DNA of 35,192 bases from Paludibacteraceae bacterium (GCA_024399495.1 JAKSNY010000021.1:1-35192); one strand, 5' to 3'; counted from the stretch's first letter, positions 1-9,021 are shown. Notes: a model not told the origin generated them from the sequence alone. A program made the numbers and translations.

Positions 1-30
1 AAGCGTCAGTGCCAGTAACTTCTTTGAGCG

Positions 31-67
31 AAGCGAAAAAAAGTTACAAAAAGCGAAAAAAAGTTAC
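31..67. repeat. Tandem direct repeat, 17-base unit
   Basis: AAGCGAAAAAAAGTTAC occurs at 31-47 and again at 51-67, a 20-base period. A complementary GTAACTT at 15-21 lets the first unit fold back as well. No credible gene covers this stretch. My impression that this composition resembles non-coding interspersed repeats of Bacteroidales is from memory and untested. Confidence 0.7.
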
Positions 68-96
68 GAAATTTTTCGTAACGAAAAATTTCGTAA
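64..96. repeat. Perfect 16-bp inverted repeat with a 1-base centre
   Basis: TTACGAAATTTTTCGT (64-79) is followed by one A and then its exact reverse complement (81-96). It could form a cruciform or hairpin, but there is no T tract on the minus strand to make it a classical terminator for the operon that ends at 146. It directly abuts the 17-base tandem repeat. Confidence 0.75.
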
Positions 97-145
97 TATG
101 GGAAAATCCATATTTGGATTATGAACGTTTGTGGATTAAAATGCG

Positions 146-427
146 TTACCTTTTTTGCGATTCTGCGTTGTAGAACACAGAATCTTCCCCTGCCGTTATA
201 TTGCAACAGTTGTTAGAGTGGAACATTCCTTCAAAACTCAAATCCTCATCAACAGACGGCCAATGGATGCCGGTATAAGATAATTGGAAGTTTTCACGCT
301 CTTCTTGAGTGGCAGAAGCAAGTTTGCTCCAGTCTGCAAAGAGGTAACTTGCTTTTAACCCATCAATGGTTTCAGCATATACAGCCTCATCATCAACCCA
401 AACTCGTTTTATTTGATGCTTTAACAT
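146..427 (-). CDS. DUF2442-domain protein
   Basis: A 93-residue protein. The segment from about residue 22 to 66 (DGLKASYLFADW, then ATQEERENF and GIHWPSVDEDLSFEGMF) has the pattern I associate with DUF2442, a small domain of unknown biochemistry often found in accessory regions and next to DUF4160 proteins. The start is the ATG at 427, 38 bases after the stop of the second methyltransferase, so it is probably the last gene of the restriction-modification operon. No DUF4160 partner is visible before the left edge. A role in defence or as half of a toxin-antitoxin pair is speculation from context only. Confidence 0.7.
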   Translation of the reverse strand: MLKHQIKRVWVDDEAVYAETIDGLKASYLFADWSKLASATQEERENFQLSYTGIHWPSVDEDLSFEGMFHSNNCCNITAGEDSVFYNAESQKR

Positions 428-465
428 TGTGCAAATTCTGTTTTTGAAGTATTCAATATCGTGGA

Positions 466-1449
466 TTATTTTAGTGTCTTATATACCCATTCTGCTAAAA
501 CTTGACCTAACCGTGGTGGCACAGCATTACCTACCATTTTATACCCGTCCTTAATGTCCGAATATGTAAAACGGAATGTATCAGGAAATGTTTGTATTCT
601 TGCACATTCACGTACACTCAACCGGCGATACAGATGTTCCTTGCCTTTTACAAAACCACGTTGATTCAAAGATAAGAATTCCATCTTTGGTGCTTGGGGA
701 TGCAGAGGCTCGTTTTTTGCCTGTGCTTGTATTGTATACGATACTTCATCCCATCCTCTAACCCTGTTTCTTGCCATAAAACGTTCGTCAAAAGCTCCGT
801 TGTAGACATCGTGGTTGAGATATTTGTCATAATTTTGCAAGACTTTTTCACCATCAGTGTAGAAGCGTGGATGTTCTATAATATCTCCAATGGCTTGACG
901 TAATGTAATAATTTTATCACTAGTTGGATTCGGTAAAAGACATGCTTTGTTGAGTTCTTTCTTGATGCCTACAACCAACACCCTTTTCCTGTCTTGCGGT
1001 ATTTTAAAATCTTTTGCATTTAACAGTGCATAGGTTACAATATATCCTGCTTCAAATAATGTGGTTAAAAAGGAATTAAATGTTTTGATATGTTGTGCTG
1101 TCAATATTCCTTCGACGTTTTCAATTACAAAGAACTTTGGATGTTTTGCCTTAATTAGTCGGATATACTCTAAAAATACCCTTCCACGCATGTCTTTTAG
1201 ACCTAACCCTTTTCCTCCTAAACTCCACGCCTGACAAGGAGGACCACCAATAAAACCATCACAATCAGGAATATCAGATTCTTTTATTGTGCAAATATCT
1301 GCATTGCAGAATATAGTTTTTGGGTGGTTATAACGATAGGTGGCTTCAATCGTAGGGTCAAATTCATTAGCCCACAATACATTAAATCCCGCTTTTTCAA
1401 ATCCGAGATCCAAACCTCCACAGCCAGCAAAAAAAGAACAAATGTCCAT
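466..1449 (-). CDS. DNA (cytosine-5)-methyltransferase, divergent target-recognition region
   Basis: A 327-residue C5-cytosine methyltransferase of normal length. Motif I is FAGCGGLDLGF (7-17), motif IV GGPPCQAW has the catalytic Cys at 72, motif VI is ENV (110-112), motif VIII is PQDRKRV (151-157), motif IX is RRLSVRECARIQTFPD and motif X is GYKMVGNAVPP. It resembles its neighbour and M.HaeIII over most of its length. The target-recognition segment near residues 225-255 (MARNRVRGWDE, then YTIQAQAKNEPLHPQAP) lacks the [14 protein letters not shown] signature of the GGCC enzymes, so a different specificity is likely and cannot be read from sequence. Its ATG overlaps the previous stop as TAATG, implying translational coupling. 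It may protect against another nuclease, be an orphan, or be a divergent duplicate. Confidence 0.93.
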   Translation of the reverse strand: MDICSFFAGCGGLDLGFEKAGFNVLWANEFDPTIEATYRYNHPKTIFCNADICTIKESDIPDCDGFIGGPPCQAWSLGGKGLGLKDMRGRVFLEYIRLIKAKHPKFFVIENVEGILTAQHIKTFNSFLTTLFEAGYIVTYALLNAKDFKIPQDRKRVLVVGIKKELNKACLLPNPTSDKIITLRQAIGDIIEHPRFYTDGEKVLQNYDKYLNHDVYNGAFDERFMARNRVRGWDEVSYTIQAQAKNEPLHPQAPKMEFLSLNQRGFVKGKEHLYRRLSVRECARIQTFPDTFRFTYSDIKDGYKMVGNAVPPRLGQVLAEWVYKTLK

Positions 1450-2456
1450 TATTCTAAATGTACATTATGCACTCGCAAGCAATCAATTACACTGCGTGCT
1501 ACATGAAAAGCCAAATTTACAGGTACGGCATTCCCTATCATTTTATACCCATAATCCACTTCATCGTAGATAAATTGAAAATCATCAGGGAAACTTTGTA
1601 CTCTTGCTACTTCACGTATGGTCATTCTGCGGTATAAATTTTCTTTGCCTGGTACAAAAATTTGCTTATTTACCCCTACTTTTATCATTTTGGGTGCTTG
1701 TGGATGCAACTGACATTGTCGACCGCTTGCTTGTACGGTAAAACCTGGCTCATCCCAACTACGTACACGATTACGTGACATAAAAATAGGAGAAAAAGAA
1801 CCTGTAAAATACTCGTGGTTAGGAACAATACACTCCGTACCATTTGTTTTATTGTGCTCTTTTGCAGGAATGGCAGTTTTGCACAAATCCCAAATGGCTT
1901 CTCGTAAGGTAGGTTTGTGGTCTTGAGGTTGAGGATATTCAAAATTGATTATGCCCAAGTCTTTACGGAATCCAATATAAAAGACTCGGTCTCTGTCTTC
2001 TGGTACATCATAATCATTAGCATTGAGCATTTTTAGATTAACATTATATCCAGCTTCATCGAATAAACGCAAGAAACATTCAACAGCATCGGAGTGACGG
2101 GATGCTAACATTCCTGAAACATTTTCAGCTACAAAGAAAAAAGGTTGAGTAGCACGTAAAATGCGTATGTATTCGTAAAACAATTGTCCGCGTGCATCTT
2201 CAATGCCTCGTAGAGAGCCTGCTTCACTCCAAGATTGGCAAGGAGGACCACCTATAATACCCGTGATATGCCGAGGAAATACTTCTTCGTTAATATTGCG
2301 AATATCTCCTTCAATAAGATTGGCATTTGGAAAATTAGCACGAAAAGTAGGGCATATTTTTTTATCCCATTCATTGGCGATTATTGTTCGAAACCCAGCC
2401 CTGCTGAAGCCTTTATCCAATCCACCTGCACCACTAAAGAGACTAATTAGTTCCAT
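1449..2456 (-). CDS. M.HaeIII-like DNA (cytosine-5)-methyltransferase, predicted GGCC
   Basis: A 335-residue C5-cytosine methyltransferase starting at the ATG at 2456, which overlaps the endonuclease stop (TAATG) and has GGAG a few bases upstream. An upstream TTG in the same frame at 2471 is less likely. Motif I is [11 protein letters not shown], motif [10 protein letters not shown] has the catalytic Cys at 73, and motif VI is ENV at 111-113. From memory of M.HaeIII and M.NgoPII, the sequence tracks them closely, including [20 protein letters not shown] followed by [12 protein letters not shown] in the recognition domain. GGCC specificity is therefore a good inference. One oddity: motif VIII reads PEDRDRV, with Glu where Gln is usual. 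Confidence 0.95.
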   Translation of the reverse strand: MELISLFSGAGGLDKGFSRAGFRTIIANEWDKKICPTFRANFPNANLIEGDIRNINEEVFPRHITGIIGGPPCQSWSEAGSLRGIEDARGQLFYEYIRILRATQPFFFVAENVSGMLASRHSDAVECFLRLFDEAGYNVNLKMLNANDYDVPEDRDRVFYIGFRKDLGIINFEYPQPQDHKPTLREAIWDLCKTAIPAKEHNKTNGTECIVPNHEYFTGSFSPIFMSRNRVRSWDEPGFTVQASGRQCQLHPQAPKMIKVGVNKQIFVPGKENLYRRMTIREVARVQSFPDDFQFIYDEVDYGYKMIGNAVPVNLAFHVARSVIDCLRVHNVHLE

Positions 2457-3409
2457 TATCTCCAGATACAATTAATAGTTACGATACTAGCTGGCACACC
2501 CAGAATCTGCACATCAAACTTAAGTGATGGTTCGCATATAGTAGATGCATTATGCAGGCGTAATGTAAATGACCACCCTCCATTAAAATTCATTTCTAAT
2601 GTATTCATATGGTCTGGAATGAATTCAAGACTTAATAAACGTGACGGAAATGTTGATAATGGAATTTCTATCTTGGGTTTGGCTGTTTGTGAAGGTTGGT
2701 TAAGAGTTCCATGCATATTATGCCCTTTTATTTGAGTCAATCTTCTATCATCCACACTAATTATCTTGTAAAAATCAAAATGCCCTAAAAGATATTCTGC
2801 CATCTTTGTTGCGATTGTATGGTCTTGAGCATATTGCATTTTTACTTCTTTCATAAAAGCGTTAAGAATTGGAATATATATATCATCCCACTTATTTGGC
2901 AAAGACTCAAATGGTGTACATTTATTCTTTTCCTCATTTAAGTAATTAAATATCGGACGTATTTCTTCGAAATATGTATTTGAACAAGTTTTGCCATACC
3001 AAGTAAGACCAAAATTATTAGTTCGGCTCAAACGGCTATGTTTAACTGCAAAGTGATTGTGTTTTATACTGAATCCTATTTCCCACTGTATATCCTTACG
3101 AATAACCAAAATGTCACGCACATCGCCATTCTTTCCTGCATCATCTGTTTGGAATAGAAGCAAAAGTTCATCTTCTCCAGGTTCTATCATACGAGGTTCT
3201 GCTTCAAAAATAGATTGAATGGTGGCTTTAGCACTTAAAAGGAACATCTCTTGAGAATAAGAGTCTAAAGTATTCCATGCTCGCTCGTTTGCTTCATATG
3301 CACTATTGTGCATAATTTTAACTTTACGATATGACTCAATGGCCTTCGAAAAAACAGTGATACATGCAAATTCATATGCACGTCCGTTGTCATTGCTCTT
3401 TGTACTCAT
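2456..3409 (-). CDS. HaeIII-family type II restriction endonuclease, predicted GGCC
   Basis: A 317-residue protein, the first gene of the modification operon. The central segment has [10 protein letters not shown] (95-104), [12 protein letters not shown] (109-120) and [10 protein letters not shown]. Asp96/Asp99, Glu110 and Lys116 are candidates for a PD-(D/E)XK-type metal site. I assign it to the HaeIII endonuclease family from this signature and from the directly coupled M.HaeIII-like methyltransferase. The family assignment is recollection plus context, not an alignment. No frameshift or internal stop is present, so the system is probably active. The start is the ATG at 3409, preceded by a TAACTTTG -7 element. 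Confidence 0.85.
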   Translation of the reverse strand: MSTKSNDNGRAYEFACITVFSKAIESYRKVKIMHNSAYEANERAWNTLDSYSQEMFLLSAKATIQSIFEAEPRMIEPGEDELLLLFQTDDAGKNGDVRDILVIRKDIQWEIGFSIKHNHFAVKHSRLSRTNNFGLTWYGKTCSNTYFEEIRPIFNYLNEEKNKCTPFESLPNKWDDIYIPILNAFMKEVKMQYAQDHTIATKMAEYLLGHFDFYKIISVDDRRLTQIKGHNMHGTLNQPSQTAKPKIEIPLSTFPSRLLSLEFIPDHMNTLEMNFNGGWSFTLRLHNASTICEPSLKFDVQILGVPASIVTINCIWR

Positions 3410-3492
3410 ATTTTCTATAAATCGTATGTTTATTCTTTTATCACTTAATATCTACAGATATATGATTTGTGATTGGTGCGTATTTATTGCAA

Positions 3493-3500
3493 CAAAGTTA
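3493..3500 (-). promoter_or_regulatory. Bacteroidota -7 element for the restriction-modification operon
   Basis: TAACTTTG on the minus strand matches TAnnTTTG. It would start transcription near 3487 and give a 5' leader of roughly 75-80 bases. No TTG stands 19-21 bases upstream, so the -33 box is weak or absent. Confidence 0.45.
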
Positions 3501-3523
3501 CAAAAAAAGTAAGAAAAAAATAT

Positions 3524-3531
3524 TACCTTTA
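3524..3531 (+). promoter_or_regulatory. Near-consensus -7 element for the YdeI/OmdA-like gene
   Basis: TACCTTTA differs from TAnnTTTG only in the last base. It lies 24 bases before the ATG at 3556. It is divergent from, and very close to, the minus-strand element at 3493-3500, so the two promoters may interfere. Confidence 0.35.
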
Positions 3532-3555
3532 CGGGAAAGTATTGAAAATTAACTA

Positions 3556-4134
3556 ATGGACACAAATTATTTAGGTATAAAGAGCAGGGCGGAGTTGCGT
3601 AATTGGTATGAGATAAATGCTTCTACAGCAAAAGAGATGTATATTCCTATATCAAAGTCTTGGGAGCCGCAGGACGGTGTTGTGTTGTATGTAGATGCCG
3701 TTGAGGAGGCTCTCTGTTTTGGGTGGATAGATTCAGTACACAAAAACATAAACGGAGTGTTATGCTCCCGATTTTCGCCAAGACGCAAAGGTGGAAATTG
3801 GACTGAACTTAATATTGCTCGTTGTAATAGGCTTGAGCGTTTAGGACTAATGACTCCTGCAGGGCGTGCTGTAATGCCTGAATATAAACCTTTTATAATA
3901 CCTGCTGATATAGAGACGGCGATGCATGCCGATACTGAGGCATGGGCATTCTTAAAAAGTGCACCTGAACTTTATTTGCGTGTAAGAGTGTCAAATTTAG
4001 TGTCGCTTATAAACCACGGATTCCAGAATAAAGCCCAAAAACAGTTGCAAAATGTAATAAAGTATGCCAAACTAGGACGTTACTATGGGCAGTGGAATGA
4101 TAATGGGAGATTGCTCAATTCACCCCGATTCTAA
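3556..4134 (+). CDS. YdeI/OmpD-associated (OmdA-like) family protein
   Basis: A 192-residue soluble protein with no signal peptide or membrane segment. The signatures EEALCFGWIDSV (residues 50-61), RFSPRRKGGNWTELN and LERLGLMTPAGRAVM match the YdeI/OmdA family. Members of this family have been linked to resistance to envelope stress and bacteriocin-like agents, but their biochemistry is unsettled. The start is the ATG at 3556; the gene is divergent from the restriction operon. Its last 20 bases overlap the 3' end of the convergent thioesterase gene (4115-4134), so there is no room for a separate terminator. Confidence 0.85.
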   Translation: MDTNYLGIKSRAELRNWYEINASTAKEMYIPISKSWEPQDGVVLYVDAVEEALCFGWIDSVHKNINGVLCSRFSPRRKGGNWTELNIARCNRLERLGLMTPAGRAVMPEYKPFIIPADIETAMHADTEAWAFLKSAPELYLRVRVSNLVSLINHGFQNKAQKQLQNVIKYAKLGRYYGQWNDNGRLLNSPRF

Positions 4135-4840
4135 GCAGTGCAAGTGGGAGCCCTTCTGTGTTAAATATTTTAAAGTAGTAATTGCCGTCTGTGGCGGAGT
4201 ATATCTGTATGGTTACGTCTGTCTCTGGTTTGGTCTCGTTAAGGTAACTTATCTCTATGGATTTTATGCCCTGTTTTGCCACTAAATTGTAGGGTAGGCA
4301 GTTCAATGCCCAAATAACGTAACTTGTATTGTTTACGTGACTATTGCAGTCTATGTCAGAGTATGTTACATTATGAATATACTCTTTTATAAGAGGTAAC
4401 CCCGATGGGATTCTTAACTTTATGTTGCGGTCTGTCATTGCGTCCTCATGCAGTATGCAATCTTCAAGAATAGACTTTGGACGTGACAGTGAGCGTGTCT
4501 TTATGTTTACTGTAGCCCAGATGGATGTGGATTTTATTAGTAGATTGCCCTCTGTATCGTGTATGGTGTAGTCACGGTAAAAAATAGGTCCCATCTGCCC
4601 CTTATGCCAGGTCTGCATAACAACATCCTGCATATTGCAAGGCATCTGAATGAACTCTGTATTCATTTTTATGAGCATCCATGCCAAGTCATCTTTGCGT
4701 AAATCAAGTTGTCCGCAACCCTTAGACTGAACATGGTCTGTGGCTATATCCTGTGCCATGTTCATAAACTCGTAAGGCTTTAACTTAAAGTTAAGGTCAG
4801 TCTGATGAAACCCTATTTTATAATTCTTAGTATATTTCAT
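4115..4840 (-). CDS. Acyl-ACP thioesterase
   Basis: A 241-residue double-hotdog acyl-ACP thioesterase that would release free fatty acid from acyl carrier protein in the cytosol. The first hotdog starts with YKIGFHQTDLNFKLKP and includes MAQDIATDH. The second carries the Asn-x-His catalytic pattern in DIDCNSHVNNTSYVIW, followed by IEISYLNET. The start codon overlaps the ligase stop by four bases (ATGA), so the two are translated together. Paired with the ligase, the likely cycle is release of a fatty acid from ACP and its re-activation as acyl-CoA or acyl-AMP. The length is typical of bacterial members. Confidence 0.9.
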   Translation of the reverse strand: MKYTKNYKIGFHQTDLNFKLKPYEFMNMAQDIATDHVQSKGCGQLDLRKDDLAWMLIKMNTEFIQMPCNMQDVVMQTWHKGQMGPIFYRDYTIHDTEGNLLIKSTSIWATVNIKTRSLSRPKSILEDCILHEDAMTDRNIKLRIPSGLPLIKEYIHNVTYSDIDCNSHVNNTSYVIWALNCLPYNLVAKQGIKSIEISYLNETKPETDVTIQIYSATDGNYYFKIFNTEGLPLALLRIGVN

Positions 4841-6657
4841 ACATCATACATTGCATCTATCTCCGCCTTAAACATCTCATTTATAACCTTTCGCTTGATT
4901 TTCAGTGTGTTGGTAAGGTGCCCTTGCTCCATAGTGAAAGGCTGAGGCAGAAGTGTGAAACGTTTTATCTGTTCAAATCCGGCAAGAATGCCTGTGCGTT
5001 TGTTTATTATATCCTGATAGAGTGCCTTTACATCGGGTAGGGCCAACAACTCCTCTTTTGTTTTCCAATTTAGGTTATGCTCTTTAGCCCAATCTTCCAA
5101 ACGGCTGAACGATGGCACTATAAGCATGGACACGTATTTATGCTCATTACCTATTGCCACTGCCTGCTCCACAAATTTACTGCCACAGATAAGGCTCTCA
5201 AGCATTTGCGGTGCTATGTATTTGCCACCTGATGTCTTAAACAGGTCCTTTATGCGGTCTGTAAGGTAAAGATTGTTCTCCATATCCACAAATCCGCTAT
5301 CGCCTGTGCGGAACCAACCGTCTTCTGTAAATGCCTCTGCATTGGCTTCTTCGTTATTGTAATATCCCGATGTAACGGACTTCCCTTTTATCAGTATCTC
5401 ACCATCGGGTGATATTTTTACATCCATTCCCTCAATAATCCTGCCCACAGAACCTATTTTATAGAATTTGTTGTCTGGTAAAAAGCAACTTACTGTGGCA
5501 GTGGATTCTGTAAGACCATAGCCGTAGCATATATTTATGCCCATACTGTGGAAAAACATATTTATGTCATCAGATAGTTTTGCCCCGGCACATGGAAAAA
5601 CATTTCCTTTCTCAATACCTATGTTACGTTCCACCTTACGGAATACAGGGCGTGCAAAAATCTTGTATGCGGCACTCAGACCCTTTGGAGAGTGGAGCCC
5701 AAAACGTTTGTAGTTAAGATTGTATCTTTCCCCTAAAGATAGAATCCACTTGTAATATATACGCTTGGAATGGGGTATTGCAGTCTCTATCTTATCTGAC
5801 ATTACTGCGTAAATCTTCTCCCAAAATCTTGGCACTGCACAGAATGCGGTAGGGTGTACCTCTTGCAGAGACCTTCTTATTTCATCTGGCAGATGGTTAA
5901 TATAAATGGTAACGCCATTAAGCAGGCAAAAATATGTCCAAACTTTCTCAAATATGTGAGACAGTGGTAGATATGTTATGGTTGTATCCTTGTCGCTTAT
6001 TACGTTAAACCTTACCAGACTACGGTCAAGGCACTCTTTATAGTTTGACTGTGTAAGCATTACACCTTTAGGAAACCCTGTTGTACCCGATGTGTAAAGT
6101 ATGGTCATAAGGTCATCGTCAGAGTCAGAGGCATTACGTTTTTCCGCCTCTTTCTCTGTATCGGGTGATACGCCTTTTGTAAGCAAATCAGAGAAATAAA
6201 CAGCCTCATTGCACTCTGAAATATCCACTGTATTATCAAATACAATGATTTTTTTAATGGTTGAGGAGTCTTTTACAATCTCACGTGCCACATCAAATTG
6301 ATACTGCTCTCCTATAAACATCACATTTATGCCGGCATTGGTGATTATGTAGTCAAGCTGGATGGAAGTGCTTGTGGCATATAGTGGAACTGTAACCGCT
6401 TTGGCATAGAAATTAGCAAAGTCAGCCACTATACACTCATACATATTATGAGAAAAGATTCCTATTCTGTCACCACATTTAACCCCTGATTCAATTAGAG
6501 CCTTGCCCATAGCACTTACATGCATGGCAAACTCATCCCAACTGACAGACTCCCATTTGCCTGAGTTGTCATTGCGGTGATAAATGGCGGCTCTGCTACC
6601 GTAGTGCTTGGCCTGTTCAAATATCAACTTGTTCAGATGTGGTGTCACTATGCTCAT
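4837..6657 (-). CDS. Long-chain fatty acid-CoA ligase (AMP-forming)
   Basis: A 606-residue adenylate-forming enzyme of the long-chain acyl-CoA synthetase family, ATP + fatty acid + CoA giving acyl-CoA + AMP + PPi. The phosphate-binding loop LYTSGTTGFPKGVM is at about 187-200. Further motifs are YLPLSHIFEKVW, CYGYGLTES (aromatic-rich A5), GWFRTGDSGFVD (A7/A8) and SGGKYIAPQ. The start is the ATG at 6657, so its first 41 bases overlap the 3' end of rnc. It sits between rnc and the thioesterase in a head-to-tail operon starting with acpP, placing it in membrane lipid synthesis or remodelling. Soluble, possibly membrane-associated; no signal peptide. Confidence 0.93.
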   Translation of the reverse strand: MSIVTPHLNKLIFEQAKHYGSRAAIYHRNDNSGKWESVSWDEFAMHVSAMGKALIESGVKCGDRIGIFSHNMYECIVADFANFYAKAVTVPLYATSTSIQLDYIITNAGINVMFIGEQYQFDVAREIVKDSSTIKKIIVFDNTVDISECNEAVYFSDLLTKGVSPDTEKEAEKRNASDSDDDLMTILYTSGTTGFPKGVMLTQSNYKECLDRSLVRFNVISDKDTTITYLPLSHIFEKVWTYFCLLNGVTIYINHLPDEIRRSLQEVHPTAFCAVPRFWEKIYAVMSDKIETAIPHSKRIYYKWILSLGERYNLNYKRFGLHSPKGLSAAYKIFARPVFRKVERNIGIEKGNVFPCAGAKLSDDINMFFHSMGINICYGYGLTESTATVSCFLPDNKFYKIGSVGRIIEGMDVKISPDGEILIKGKSVTSGYYNNEEANAEAFTEDGWFRTGDSGFVDMENNLYLTDRIKDLFKTSGGKYIAPQMLESLICGSKFVEQAVAIGNEHKYVSMLIVPSFSRLEDWAKEHNLNWKTKEELLALPDVKALYQDIINKRTGILAGFEQIKRFTLLPQPFTMEQGHLTNTLKIKRKVINEMFKAEIDAMYDV

Positions 6658-7450
6658 TGGTTTCTGCCTCTATCCTTGCATTGCGTGCTTGTGCTATCGT
6701 CTCTGATGTCTTTGGTTCCTTTATTTTCTTAAGTGCGTGTCTTGCGGCATCTTGTTGTGATTCACGTTTGCTTGAACCGGTACCGTTACTTACTGATATT
6801 CCCTCTATTATAACAGAAGATGTAAATATAGTGGTGTTGGTTTCACGTATGAATTTGGTGTCTTCTGTAACAAAATCAAACTTGTACTTTTCACGTTGAG
6901 CCCACTCTATAAGCTTTGATTTGAAATTTATATCCTTACGTGCCGCTTGTTCTATATCTATATAACCTTCAGCTACCAATCTTAGGAAAAACCGTTTGCA
7001 ATATTCATATCCACGGTCTTCATATACGGCACCCATAAGAGCCTCAAATGCGTTTCCGTTTATGTGAACTTTTCCGTAGTTCCTGGTGCTGCGGCGGTTC
7101 ATTGTCATCAGCTTATCCAACCCGATGGCAAGTGCCAACGCATCAAGCGATGCCCTCTGCACTATTCTTGACCTTATGTTTGTGAGTTCTCCCTCTTTTT
7201 TTAAGGGGTATTTGTTATAAAGCACATCTGCTGTTACTGTGCTTAATACAGAATCGCCCAAGAACTCAAGTCTTTCATTATTAAGCATTTTACCGCTGTT
7301 CTCACGCATTGCGGCAGACTTGTGTATTAGTGCAAGCTTGTATATTCCTATATTCTTAGGAGCGAATCCTAATAATTTTTTTAAACTAAAATAAGGCTCT
7401 TGTTTCTTGGAGAAAAAGAACCTTATTTTTTGTATTAGATTGTTTTTCAA
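6617..7450 (-). CDS. rnc: Ribonuclease III
   Basis: A 277-residue double-stranded-RNA endonuclease. The nuclease signature NERLEFLGDSVL is at 58-69, with Glu62 and Asp66 as expected metal ligands. A second metal cluster is in NAFEALMGAVYEDRG, and a dsRNA-binding domain follows from about residue 168 to 243 with a basic KRESQQDAARHALKKI end. The extra tail is low in complexity (Glu/Thr/Ser). The start appears to be TTG at 7450: no ATG lies between the fabF stop and residue 48, and a start that late would remove conserved N-terminal sequence. It is 12 bases after fabF. The acpP-fabF-rnc order is common in bacteria. Confidence 0.95.
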   Translation of the reverse strand: MKNNLIQKIRFFFSKKQEPYFSLKKLLGFAPKNIGIYKLALIHKSAAMRENSGKMLNNERLEFLGDSVLSTVTADVLYNKYPLKKEGELTNIRSRIVQRASLDALALAIGLDKLMTMNRRSTRNYGKVHINGNAFEALMGAVYEDRGYEYCKRFFLRLVAEGYIDIEQAARKDINFKSKLIEWAQREKYKFDFVTEDTKFIRETNTTIFTSSVIIEGISVSNGTGSSKRESQQDAARHALKKIKEPKTSETIAQARNARIEAETNEHSDTTSEQVDI

Positions 7451-7462
7451 AGCGATATAATG

Positions 7463-8719
7463 TTATTTTGAAAATTTCTTTAGAACTATTGTTGCGTTAT
7501 GCCCTCCAAACCCGAATGTGTTGGATAATGCCGCTTTTATTATCTTTTTCTGAGGCTTGTTGAATGTGAAATTAAGTTTGTAATCTATATTCTCGTCCTC
7601 TTCTCCTGTAAAGTTGATTGTGGGAGGCACTACATCATTATAAACAGCAAGAGTGGTGGCAATTGCCTCTACCGCTCCCGCGGCACCAAGCAAATGGCCT
7701 GTAACAGATTTGGTGGAACTTATATTAAGTTTATAAGCCCAATCTCCAAACACCTCTTTTATAGCCTTTACTTCTGAAATATCGCCCAATGTGGTTGATG
7801 TGCCGTGTGCATTGATATAGTCTATATCAGTAGGTTTAAGACCTGCATCTTCAAGTGCGTTACGCATAACAGATATGGCACCCAACCCCTCAGGATGTGA
7901 TGCTGTAATATGGTATGCATCAGAGGTCTCGCCCTCGCCTACAATCTCTGCATAGATTTTAGCACCTCTGCTGAGTGCGTGCTCCATCTCTTCCAATATG
8001 AGGCAACCTGCACCTTCTCCAAATACAAAGCCGTCACGGCTTTTGCAGAATGGGCGTGAAGCGGTCTCCGGGCTATCATTACGTGTGGATAGGGCATGCA
8101 TGGCGTTAAAGCCACCTATTGCACATTGTGTCAGAGATGATTCAGTACCACCGGAAACTATTACGTCCGCTTTACCTAATCTGATGGTGTTGAACGCCTG
8201 GGCAATTGCATTACTGCTTGAAGCACAGGCAGATGAACATATATAACTTGGTCCGCGTAATCCAAATTCTATGGATATGTGACCGCTGACTATGTTTGTA
8301 ATCATTTTAGGTATGGTAAACGGATTCAGACGAGGAGTGCCGTCTCCTGCATAAAATTCTGAACATTGCTCCTCGTATGTGTTCAGACCACCTATTCCTA
8401 CACCATAAATAACGCCTATTTTATCAAGATTCTCCTGTTCTAAATTAAGAGCGGAATCCTTAATTGCCTCACGTGCCGCTACTATGCCAAGTTGTGAAAA
8501 CCTGTCCAATTTGCGTGCCTCTTTACGGTCAAAATGGTCTTCCGGATTAAAATTCTTGACTTCACAGGCAAATTGAGTTTTGTGCTTGGATGCATCAAAA
8601 CAAGTAATGGGTTTAGCTCCGCTTACACCACTCAACAATGAGTCCCAATACTCAGGAACATTGTTGCCTACAGGGGTAAGAGCACCTAAACCCGTTACAA
8701 CAACTCTTTTAAGATTCAT
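7463..8719 (-). CDS. fabF: 3-oxoacyl-[acyl-carrier-protein] synthase II
   Basis: A 418-residue elongating ketosynthase of type II fatty acid synthesis. It condenses malonyl-ACP with acyl-ACP in the cytosol. The catalytic triad is complete: Cys165 in CSSACASSSN, His305 in INAHGTSTT and His342 in STKSVTGHLLGAAGA. The C-terminal NTFGFGGHNATIVLK is typical. The start is the ATG at 8719, nine bases after the acpP stop, so the two are surely co-transcribed. Length and motifs are normal. Confidence 0.98.
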   Translation of the reverse strand: MNLKRVVVTGLGALTPVGNNVPEYWDSLLSGVSGAKPITCFDASKHKTQFACEVKNFNPEDHFDRKEARKLDRFSQLGIVAAREAIKDSALNLEQENLDKIGVIYGVGIGGLNTYEEQCSEFYAGDGTPRLNPFTIPKMITNIVSGHISIEFGLRGPSYICSSACASSSNAIAQAFNTIRLGKADVIVSGGTESSLTQCAIGGFNAMHALSTRNDSPETASRPFCKSRDGFVFGEGAGCLILEEMEHALSRGAKIYAEIVGEGETSDAYHITASHPEGLGAISVMRNALEDAGLKPTDIDYINAHGTSTTLGDISEVKAIKEVFGDWAYKLNISSTKSVTGHLLGAAGAVEAIATTLAVYNDVVPPTINFTGEEDENIDYKLNFTFNKPQKKIIKAALSNTFGFGGHNATIVLKKFSK

Positions 8720-8728
8720 AAATTAAAA

Positions 8729-8977
8729 TTAGGCTTTGCCGGCGGCCTCTTCAATAAACTTAATGGCCTCGCCCACAGTTGTTATTTTTTCTGCTGTCTC
8801 ATCTGGAATTGAGATGTTGAATTTCTTTTCAAATTCCATAATCATTTCAACGGTATCAAGAGAGTCTGCACCAAGGTCTCCTGAAAAGCTTGCTGATTCT
8901 ACAACCTCAGATTCCTCTACACTTAATTTCTCTACAATAATTGCTTTAACTTGAGCTGCGATAGAATTGTCTGCCAT
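8729..8977 (-). CDS. acpP: Acyl carrier protein
   Basis: An 82-residue acidic four-helix carrier protein. Ser39 in [11 protein letters not shown] is the phosphopantetheine attachment site. The following [13 protein letters not shown] and [10 protein letters not shown] segments are characteristic. It is the first gene of the minus-strand lipid operon, read from a strong-looking promoter at 9022-9052, and supplies the carrier for FabF and the substrate for the thioesterase further down. Confidence 0.98.
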   Translation of the reverse strand: MADNSIAAQVKAIIVEKLSVEESEVVESASFSGDLGADSLDTVEMIMEFEKKFNISIPDETAEKITTVGEAIKFIEEAAGKA

Positions 8978-9021
8978 AATAAATAGGTATTAGTTAATTG
9001 TAAAATTTTTCTTATCGACTA

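Noticed and set aside
31-67. CRISPR-like repeat
   Set aside because: Only two units with a 3-base gap; no spacer-sized intervals and no cas genes.
6-206. Open frame on the minus strand across the left-edge repeats
   Set aside because: It runs through the repeat and palindrome and overlaps the end of the DUF2442 gene; composition is repeat-derived, not protein-like.
2457-2471. Upstream TTG start for the M.HaeIII-like methyltransferase
   Set aside because: The ATG at 2456 forms a TAATG overlap with the endonuclease stop and begins exactly at the family's usual N terminus ([12 protein letters not shown]).
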